A DNA stretch of 64,000 nucleotides from DASUBN01 sp036000105 (GTDB lineage: Bacteria > Pseudomonadota > Gammaproteobacteria > Natronospirales > REEB76): the NCBI GenBank assembly GCA_036000105.1, contig DASYGE010000014.1, positions 62,001 to 126,000 on the forward strand, read 5' to 3'. The notes beneath the pieces were generated by a model. It did not search any database and was not told the origin of the DNA. It worked only from the letters and a program-made list of their open reading frames with translations. Position numbers and translations under genes: made by a program. Below, piece by piece: positions 58,065-64,000 of the stretch (position 1 is its first letter; every line of letters begins with the position of its first letter).

Positions 58065-59426
58065 TCAACTGAACACGCGCACTAGATCGTTAAAGACGGC
58101 GAAACTCGTCAGCACCAGGAGCAGCGTGATACCGACGCGCTGTCCCATCATCTCCACCCTCTCCGTCAGGGGTGAACCCTTGACGAATTCCATCGCAAAA
58201 TACAGCACATGTCCGCCGTCCAGTACGGGGATCGGCAGCAGATTCAGCACTCCGAGGCTGATGCTGACGATGGCTAGGAACGCCAGGAAAGGCACCAGAC
58301 CGCTCTCGGCGGTGTAACCCGCGTATTGGGCGATGTTTATCGGCCCGCTGATGTTCCGCCAGGACACGTTGCCGAGCACCATGTTCCAGGCGGCATCCAG
58401 CGTCAGCCAGGCCAGATCCGCTGTGCGCGTGAGCGCCTGCCAAAGGGCAGCCGGGGGATTATACCGTTGTTCCGCCTGCAAACCTGCATAAAAGTCCGGA
58501 GGGATGCGTGGAGCCGCACCGATATGTCCGACGCTTGTGCCATCGCCGGCGAGGGTACCTACGCGCAAGGCCAGGGTCTCTTGTTGCCCTCCACGCTCGA
58601 TGGTCAGGTCGAGGGTCTTGCCTGGTACTGATTTGATCTGGGTCACCAACGATTGCCAATCAACCACAGGCCGGCCCTGGACAGAAAGGATGCGGTCGCC
58701 TTCATGCAGACCCGAAGCCTTCGCGCTGCCATCCGGTGTCAGCTGCCCGATGATGGGCGTGATGGGTGGATCCCATTGTGAGAGGCCGAGCCCTGTGAGC
58801 AGCTTGCCCGGCTCGGTCAGGGCGCGGGTATTGCCGACCTTGAGGGTCAGTTGGCGTTCCGGACCTACGGGCGGCTGCACCGTCACCTGCACTTCGTGCC
58901 CGTTCAGCACCTCCTGGAATAGGTCCAGAAGCACCGCATCCCAGGTACCGGCCTCATGTCCGGCCACTGCGACTATCCGGTCCTGGGGCAGGAAGCCGGC
59001 TGCGGCGGCCGGCGAGCCGGGAGCGATGTCCCCGATGACGGCCTTGAGGCCGGGTATGCCGGCCATGAAGATGACCCAGTAAGCCAGCACCGCGAACACG
59101 AGGTTGAAAGCGGGGCCGGCCAGCACCACGGCCAGGCGCTTCGGCAGCGGCTGGCGGTTGAAAGCACGTGGCAGATCGGCTTCCGCCACCGTGCCTTCCC
59201 GTTCGTCCGCCATCTTCACATAGCCGCCGAGCGGCAGGGCTGCGATCACGTATTCCGTGTCGTCGTTGCGGCGATGCCAGGTGAAGAGCGGTTTGCCGAA
59301 ACCGATGGAGAAACGCAACACCTTGATGCCGAGGCTCCGGGCGACGATGAAGTGGCCGAACTCGTGCACCGTCACCAGGATGCCGATGGCGGCGAGGAAG
59401 GCCAGGATGCTGATGAGGAATTGCAT
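58065..59426 (-). CDS. rseP: Site-2 zinc protease RseP
   Basis: Inner-membrane intramembrane protease that cuts RseA after DegS and releases sigma-E. The 453 residues show HEFGH at 21-25 in the first helix, two PDZ domains (about 120-290), and the third zinc ligand in PVLDGGHVLYF. ATG 59426 gives the family length. It complements rpoE-rseA elsewhere in the window. Confidence 0.96.
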   Translation of the reverse strand: MQFLISILAFLAAIGILVTVHEFGHFIVARSLGIKVLRFSIGFGKPLFTWHRRNDDTEYVIAALPLGGYVKMADEREGTVAEADLPRAFNRQPLPKRLAVVLAGPAFNLVFAVLAYWVIFMAGIPGLKAVIGDIAPGSPAAAAGFLPQDRIVAVAGHEAGTWDAVLLDLFQEVLNGHEVQVTVQPPVGPERQLTLKVGNTRALTEPGKLLTGLGLSQWDPPITPIIGQLTPDGSAKASGLHEGDRILSVQGRPVVDWQSLVTQIKSVPGKTLDLTIERGGQQETLALRVGTLAGDGTSVGHIGAAPRIPPDFYAGLQAEQRYNPPAALWQALTRTADLAWLTLDAAWNMVLGNVSWRNISGPINIAQYAGYTAESGLVPFLAFLAIVSISLGVLNLLPIPVLDGGHVLYFAMEFVKGSPLTERVEMMGQRVGITLLLVLTSFAVFNDLVRVFS

Positions 59427-59439
59427 GGTTTGCCGGCTC

Positions 59440-60618
59440 CTAGGCGAGGGCCGTGAGGTAGGTCTCGGCGGTATCCCGCGCGCGTCGGTCGAGTGCCAGT
59501 ACCGCTTCCAGCGTGTCGGCGCGGAGCGCGTCCATCTTGTCCAGCATGGCGGCCACGAGCTCGGCGATGCCGGTGAACGGCAGGCGGCCGGCAAGGAATG
59601 CGGCCACCGCCACTTCGTTGGCTGCGTTCAATATCACCGGTGCGCCGCCCTCCGCGCGCGCCGCCTGCATGGCGAGGCCGAGACAGGGGAAAGCTTCCAG
59701 GTCCGGCGGCTCGAAATCGAGGTTGCCGCGGGCGAGCATGTCCAGGGGTTCCACTCCCGCATCCAGGCGCTCCGGCCAACCGAGCCCGTGGGCGATGGGT
59801 GTGCGCATGTCGGGATTGGAGAGCTGGGCCAGCACCGATCCATCTTCGTATTCGACCATGGAGTGGATGACGCTCTGGGGATGCACCACCACTTCGATGC
59901 GTTCTGGGCCCGTATCGAACAACCAGCATGCCTCGATCACTTCGAGACCCTTGTTCATCATGGTGGCCGAATCCACCGAGATCTTCCGCCCCATGCTCCA
60001 GTTGGGATGGGCGCAGGCTTCTGCCGGCGTGACTTCGGCGAGACGCTCCTGGGGCCAGCCGCGGAAGGGTCCGCCGGAAGCAGTCAGCAAGATACGGCGC
60101 ACACCCTGGGGCCAAGCGCCGGGGCGATAACCGCCGGGCATGCACTGGAACACCGCGTTGTGCTCACTGTCTATGGGCATGAGTTCCACGCCGCGCTTGC
60201 GCACGGCATCCATGAATATCCGGCCGGCCATGACCAGTGCTTCCTTGTTGGCCAGGAGCACCCGTTTGCCGGCATGCACCGCCGCCATGGTCGCTTCCAG
60301 GCCGGCGGCGCCCACGATGGCCGCCATCACGTAACGGCCGTCTTCCGCCGCCGCAGCCTCCAGCAATGCCGCGCGGCCAGAACGTACCTCGATCTTGAGA
60401 CCGCTGTCCCGCACCAGAGTTTCCAGTCGCTTGGCCGCCGCCTCCTCCACCATGACCGCGAGCCTCGGCTGGTGTTCCAGGCATTGCTTGAAAAGACCGT
60501 CCACATCGCGGTTGGCGGTGAGCGCGACCACCCGGAAGCGATCACGATGACGCGCGATCACATCGAGCGTGCTCACGCCCACGCTGCCGGTAGAGCCCAG
60601 GACGGTGACGCCGATCAC
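59440..60618 (-). CDS. dxr: 1-deoxy-D-xylulose 5-phosphate reductoisomerase
   Basis: Second MEP-pathway step, producing MEP with NADPH. The 392 residues show GSTGSVGVSTLDVI (NADPH), LLANKEALVMAG, LIPIDSEHNA-type LMPIDSEHNAVFQC and the active-site loop WSMGRKISVDSATMMNKGLEV. The start is GTG 60618 overlapping cdsA. Here dxr follows cdsA, whereas in E. coli it precedes uppS. Confidence 0.97.
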   Translation of the reverse strand: MIGVTVLGSTGSVGVSTLDVIARHRDRFRVVALTANRDVDGLFKQCLEHQPRLAVMVEEAAAKRLETLVRDSGLKIEVRSGRAALLEAAAAEDGRYVMAAIVGAAGLEATMAAVHAGKRVLLANKEALVMAGRIFMDAVRKRGVELMPIDSEHNAVFQCMPGGYRPGAWPQGVRRILLTASGGPFRGWPQERLAEVTPAEACAHPNWSMGRKISVDSATMMNKGLEVIEACWLFDTGPERIEVVVHPQSVIHSMVEYEDGSVLAQLSNPDMRTPIAHGLGWPERLDAGVEPLDMLARGNLDFEPPDLEAFPCLGLAMQAARAEGGAPVILNAANEVAVAAFLAGRLPFTGIAELVAAMLDKMDALRADTLEAVLALDRRARDTAETYLTALA

Positions 60619-61421
60619 GGCAGCATCCCCAGGAGCTGCATCATCCCCAGCCAGAAGAGAGGCGCTGCGGCTGTCAGGCTATCCACCCGGTCCAATACTC
60701 CGCCATGACCGGGGAATAGGCTGCCGCTGTCCTTTATCCCGGCCTGCCGCTTGAACAGGCTCTCCGAAAGGTCGCCGACCACTGAGAGCAGCGCCACGCA
60801 TATACATAGGAGTATGAACGGCCCGGTGGCCACCGGCAGCCAGCGGGCGGCCACAGCAGCCACCAGCGTGACCAGGGCGATGCCGCCGGCGACCCCTTCC
60901 CAAGTCTTGCCGGGGCTCACCTGGGGCGCCAGTTTATGCCGGCCGATGGCCCGGCCGGTGAAATAGGCGCCGATGTCCGCCGCCGACGTCACCAACAACA
61001 GCATCACCAGGTACCAGGGGCTGAAAGAACGGATCGCCACCACCGCCGCGAGAGACGGCAGCAAGGTGAGCACGCCACACAGGATCTTCACCGGGCGGCT
61101 GAACTCCACACGCCAGAACGCGATCCACACGAGGCTGAATAGCCACCAAGCCAGGGCCAACACCATATATAGGAGTAGCCCTGTCGGATACGTTAATCGA
61201 TACTGCAGCCAGCCGCCGGCTATCGCCAATGCTCCGAACAGTGCCACCAGGGCGAGACGTGAGCTCCTGTCCGACCGATCCGTGAGAGCGGACCACTCCC
61301 AGGCTCCGACCAAAGCCATGAAGAACATGGCGCCCGCGAACGACCAACCCGGCGCGAAGAATATGAGCGCCAATACGAGCGCAGCGAGGATGAGTGCCGT
61401 GATGATGCGCTGCTTAAGCAT
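60615..61421 (-). CDS. cdsA: Phosphatidate cytidylyltransferase
   Basis: Makes CDP-diacylglycerol for phospholipid synthesis. The 268-residue membrane protein has about eight helices and the C-terminal signature FPGHGGVLDRVDSLTAAAPLF. It overlaps uppS by eight bases. Confidence 0.95.
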   Translation of the reverse strand: MLKQRIITALILAALVLALIFFAPGWSFAGAMFFMALVGAWEWSALTDRSDRSSRLALVALFGALAIAGGWLQYRLTYPTGLLLYMVLALAWWLFSLVWIAFWRVEFSRPVKILCGVLTLLPSLAAVVAIRSFSPWYLVMLLLVTSAADIGAYFTGRAIGRHKLAPQVSPGKTWEGVAGGIALVTLVAAVAARWLPVATGPFILLCICVALLSVVGDLSESLFKRQAGIKDSGSLFPGHGGVLDRVDSLTAAAPLFWLGMMQLLGMLP

Positions 61422-62160
61422 CCCGTCCCCCGCTCAACTGCTCATCGACACGGCCGAAACGGCGCTTGCGGGTGTTGAACCACTCCAGGGCCTCATCCAG
61501 CGCCTGCTCGCCGAAATCCGGCCACAGGAGGTCACTGAAATAAAGTTCGCTATAGGCCAGGTTCCACAACAGGAAATTGCTGATGCGGCGCTCGCCGCCG
61601 GTACGGATGAAGAGGTCCGGGTCCGGGGACTCAGCGAGGGAGAGGCCGGGCGCCAGCGCATGCTCGCTCAGCTCTTCGGGGTGGGCCTCCCCGGCCGCAA
61701 CCTTCACGGCGAAACGACGCGCGGCTTCCACGATGTCCCAACGGCCGCCATAAGCCACGGCGACGTTGAGCAGCATGCGTTTGTTGGCGTGGGTCAGCTC
61801 TTCTGCTTCCAGCATCCCCTGCTGTAGCTTGCCGGAGAACATCTCGCGTTTGCCGATGAAACGCACGCGTATGCCGTTGGCATGTAACTCGCGCACATCT
61901 TTGCCGAGCGCCATCAGGAATAGCTCCATCAGGCGGCTGACTTCGTTCTCAGGCCGGTGCCAGTTCTCGCTGCTGAAGGTGAATAGTGTGAGAGTACCGA
62001 CACCGAGCTTGGCGCAATGCTCGATGACTTTGCGGGCGGTATCCAGTCCGGCTTTGTGTCCCACATGCCGCAGCATGCCGCGGCCTTTGGCCCAGCGGCC
62101 GTTGCCGTCCATGATGATGGCGATATGCGCGGGCGGCGCGCCTGTAGTGCTGTCGGTCAT
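61414..62160 (-). CDS. uppS: Undecaprenyl diphosphate synthase
   Basis: Builds the C55 lipid carrier of cell-wall synthesis from FPP and IPP. The 248 residues show IIMDGNGRWAKGRG with the catalytic Asp, FSSENWHRP and RTGGERRISNFLLWNLAYSELYF. Confidence 0.97.
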   Translation of the reverse strand: MTDSTTGAPPAHIAIIMDGNGRWAKGRGMLRHVGHKAGLDTARKVIEHCAKLGVGTLTLFTFSSENWHRPENEVSRLMELFLMALGKDVRELHANGIRVRFIGKREMFSGKLQQGMLEAEELTHANKRMLLNVAVAYGGRWDIVEAARRFAVKVAAGEAHPEELSEHALAPGLSLAESPDPDLFIRTGGERRISNFLLWNLAYSELYFSDLLWPDFGEQALDEALEWFNTRKRRFGRVDEQLSGGRDA

Positions 62161-62190
62161 GCTAGTTCGGATTCCGCCCCATGGGAGCGG

Positions 62191-62748
62191 TCAGACTTCC
62201 ATCAACTCGGCTTCTTTCGCGGCCAGTATCTTGTCAATGTCGGTGATGTTCTTGTCGGTGAGCTTCTGCACCTCGTCCTGGGCACGGCGCTCTTCGTCTT
62301 CGGTGACCTTGCGATCCTTGAGCAGCGCCTTGAGTTCGGTATTGGCATCGCGGCGCACACCGCGTACCGCGACCCGTGCAGCTTCGGCTTCCTGACGCGC
62401 CACCTTGATGATCTCCTTGCGGCGCTCCTCGGTGAGCGCGGGCATGGGCACGCGGATCACGTTGCCCGCAGTAGCCGGCATCAGACCGAGATCGGAGGTC
62501 ATGATGGCCTTCTCGATCACCGGGATCATGGGCTTCTCCCAGGGCGTGATGGTGAGCGTGCGGCCGTCGGCCACCGCCACGTTGGCCACCTGGTTGAGGG
62601 GTACGTCGGAGCCGTAATAGGACACGCGCAGATGGTCGAGAATGCTCACATGCGCGCGGCCGGTGCGCAGCCTGGCGAGCGTGTCCTTGAGGGTCTCGGC
62701 GCTCTTGTGCATGCGCTCGGTGGCGGATTTCTTCACGTCGTCGATCAT
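62191..62748 (-). CDS. frr: Ribosome recycling factor
   Basis: Splits post-termination ribosomes with EF-G. The 185 residues, the standard length, form the three-helix bundle: ERMHKSAETLKDTLARLRTGRA, then VPLNQVANVAVADGRTLTI and IRVPMPALTEERRKEIIKVAR. It overlaps pyrH by four bases. Confidence 0.97.
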   Translation of the reverse strand: MIDDVKKSATERMHKSAETLKDTLARLRTGRAHVSILDHLRVSYYGSDVPLNQVANVAVADGRTLTITPWEKPMIPVIEKAIMTSDLGLMPATAGNVIRVPMPALTEERRKEIIKVARQEAEAARVAVRGVRRDANTELKALLKDRKVTEDEERRAQDEVQKLTDKNITDIDKILAAKEAELMEV

Positions 62749-63482
62749 TTCGGGCCTCCATTGTCCACCAGCGTCCCGACGCTACCGTCGCCCTGCACGA
62801 TGCGCATCAGGTCGCCGGCGTGTGACAGGTCGAACACGCGTAGAGGGATGTCGTTGTCACGGCACAACACCATGGCGGTGGCGTCCATGACCATCAGTTT
62901 GTCGTTGATGATGCGGTCGTAGGTCAGGTGCGCGTAACGCACTGCCTTGGGATCCGTCTTGGGGTCGGCTGAGTACACGCCGTCCACCTTGGTAGCCTTG
63001 ATGAGGAGTTCGGCGCCGATCTCGATGGCGCGCAGGCTGGCCGCGGTGTCGGTGGTGAAGAACGGGTTGCCGGTGCCGGCGGCGAAGATGCATACCCGGC
63101 CCTTCTCAAGGTGGCGCACGGCGCGGCGGCGGATATAGTCCTCGCACACGTCGTTGACGCTCATGCCGGACATGACTCGTACATAGACGCCCATGCGCTC
63201 CAGGGCGTCCTGCAGGGCGAGGCTGTTCATGATGGTGGCGAGCATGCCCATATGATCGGCCGTGATCCGGTCCATGCCGGCCCGGGCCAGGCCCGCGCCG
63301 CGGAAGATGTTGCCGCCGCCGACCACGAGGCCCACCTGTACACCGGCATCACGCACGTCGCGGATCTCGCCGGCGAAGCGCTTGATGACAGGGGGATCGA
63401 TGCCGTAGTCGCCGGAGCCCATTAGGGCTTCGCCTGAGAGCTTCAGCAAGATGCGCTTATAGGCTGGGGCGTGGGTGGCCAT
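62745..63482 (-). CDS. pyrH: UMP kinase
   Basis: Phosphorylates UMP to UDP and is inhibited by UTP in this family. The 245-residue amino acid kinase fold shows ILLKLSGEALMG, GLVVGGGNIFRG, AGTGNPFFTTDTAASLRA and KATKVDGVYSADP. It follows tsf. Confidence 0.97.
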   Translation of the reverse strand: MATHAPAYKRILLKLSGEALMGSGDYGIDPPVIKRFAGEIRDVRDAGVQVGLVVGGGNIFRGAGLARAGMDRITADHMGMLATIMNSLALQDALERMGVYVRVMSGMSVNDVCEDYIRRRAVRHLEKGRVCIFAAGTGNPFFTTDTAASLRAIEIGAELLIKATKVDGVYSADPKTDPKAVRYAHLTYDRIINDKLMVMDATAMVLCRDNDIPLRVFDLSHAGDLMRIVQGDGSVGTLVDNGGPK

Positions 63483-63521
63483 GGCGTCTTCGTTCGGTTG
63501 CGCTGGCGTCCAGTTACGCGG

Positions 63522-63601
63522 AGCCCCGCAAAGCGGGGCTACTGTGGGCGGTCAAATTGTACCGTAAACCGCCCCCTGCGGGGCCTGCGGCTCTCAGCCG
63601 C
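63522..63601. repeat. Cluster of inverted repeats between tsf and pyrH
   Basis: Three perfect stems in 80 bases: AGCCCCGC-AAA-GCGGGGCT (63522-63540), GGGCGGT...ACCGCCC (63546-63552 with 63568-63574) and GCGGCT-CTC-AGCCGC (63587-63601, covering the tsf stop). None has a T-tract on the minus strand. They could adjust pyrH expression relative to tsf or stabilise the tsf mRNA end. Confidence 0.55.
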
Positions 63602-64000
63602 GGCGCGCCTGGGCCATGACCTCGGCGGCGAAGTCTTCCTGTTTCTTCTCGATACCCTCGCCTACCTCGAAGCGGACGAAGCGCAGGGCCTCGGCCCCGT
63701 ACTTGGCCAAGAGCTTCTCCACCGTCAGGTCCGGATCCTTGATGAAGGGCTGGCCCAGGAGCGTGACCTCCGCCAGGTATTTCTTGAGGCGGCCTTCCAC
63801 CATCTTCTCGATGATGGCTTCGGGCTTGCCGCTGTCGGCGGACTGGGCACGGATGATCTCGCGTTCCTTCTCAAGCACCTCGACAGGCACCTGATCCGGT
63901 TTGACGCAGAGGGGGCGGCTCGCGGCCACGTGCATGGCGATGTCCTTGGCGAGCGCAGGCGTACCGCCCTTGAGCTCCACCAGCACCCCGATGCGGGTGC
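63594..64000 (-). CDS. tsf: Elongation factor Ts, C-terminal part
   Basis: Nucleotide exchange factor for EF-Tu. The visible 134 codons give the C-terminal half with HVAASRPLCVKPDQVP, KMVEGRLKKYLAEVTLLGQPFI and RFVRFEVGEGIEKKQEDFAAEV. The N-terminal UBA and core are beyond the window edge, so no start codon is present here. It is followed by pyrH as in the rpsB-tsf-pyrH-frr order. Confidence 0.95.
   Translation of the reverse strand, partial: TRIGVLVELKGGTPALAKDIAMHVAASRPLCVKPDQVPVEVLEKEREIIRAQSADSGKPEAIIEKMVEGRLKKYLAEVTLLGQPFIKDPDLTVEKLLAKYGAEALRFVRFEVGEGIEKKQEDFAAEVMAQARRG

Overview
The window is a GC-rich, gene-dense stretch of a gammaproteobacterial chromosome. Three conserved neighbourhoods point to that class: lepA-lepB-DUF4845-rnc-era-recO-pdxJ-acpS next to rpoE-rseA and nadB (the Pseudomonas algU-mucD-lepA arrangement); surE-pcm-nlpD-rpoS close to ftsB-ispD-ispF-truD; and tsf-pyrH-frr ... 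bamA-skp-lpxD-fabZ-lpxA-lpxB-rnhB-dnaE-accA-tilS-pyrG-kdsA-eno. An RpfE-type gene beside recJ recalls Xanthomonadales, but genus and order cannot be fixed from the sequence alone. No rRNA, tRNA, CRISPR array, transposase or integrase was seen, and no gap between genes exceeds 300 bases.

Layout. 1-1427: rRNA methyltransferase RlmD (cut by the window edge) and a PolB-type 3'-5' exonuclease. 1578-7606: an accessory block with an orphan Hpt protein, a small basic protein, a 1392-residue hybrid sensor kinase and a SagB-like flavin oxidoreductase. 7603-14068: the lepA operon. 14324-16596: the sigma-E locus, where the usual MucD/DegP position holds only a secreted PDZ protein without a protease domain. 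16762-23802: nadB, then the succinate dehydrogenase operon with its maturation factors (a 56-residue SDHAF4-like protein, SdhE, YgfX) and ygfZ. 24039-25349: rsmB. 25369-27740: an AT-rich two-gene cassette unlike its surroundings. 27825-33698: lysS, prfB with its programmed frameshift, recJ, an RpfE-type gene and an Mth938-family gene. 33709-39517: rpoS, nlpD, pcm, surE, smr, an enoyl-CoA isomerase and truD. 39522-47413: isoprenoid, division, glycolysis, KDO, CTP, tRNA and fatty-acid genes. 47487-64000: dnaE through the lipid A, outer-membrane assembly and translation genes to tsf (cut by the edge).

The core genes are mostly on the minus strand with 1-8 base overlaps, so they form long translationally coupled operons. 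Several serve the envelope: LpxA/B/D, FabZ, KdsA, BamA, Skp, UppS, CdsA, RseP, RpoE/RseA, LepB, FtsB and NlpD. IspD, IspF and Dxr feed UppS with isoprenoid precursors.

Two things stand out. (1) The AT-rich cassette at 25369-27740 encodes a GHKL (Hsp90/MutL/MORC-like) ATPase with a C-terminal PD-(D/E)xK-like segment, preceded by a GIY-YIG-fold protein; it is a plausible undescribed genome-defence module. (2) Three copies of a 120-137 base imperfect palindrome lie at 29320-29439, 36987-37123 and 46329-46456. Their stems change sequence between copies while pairing is kept, and their internal-loop sequences stay constant, so the fold itself appears to be conserved.
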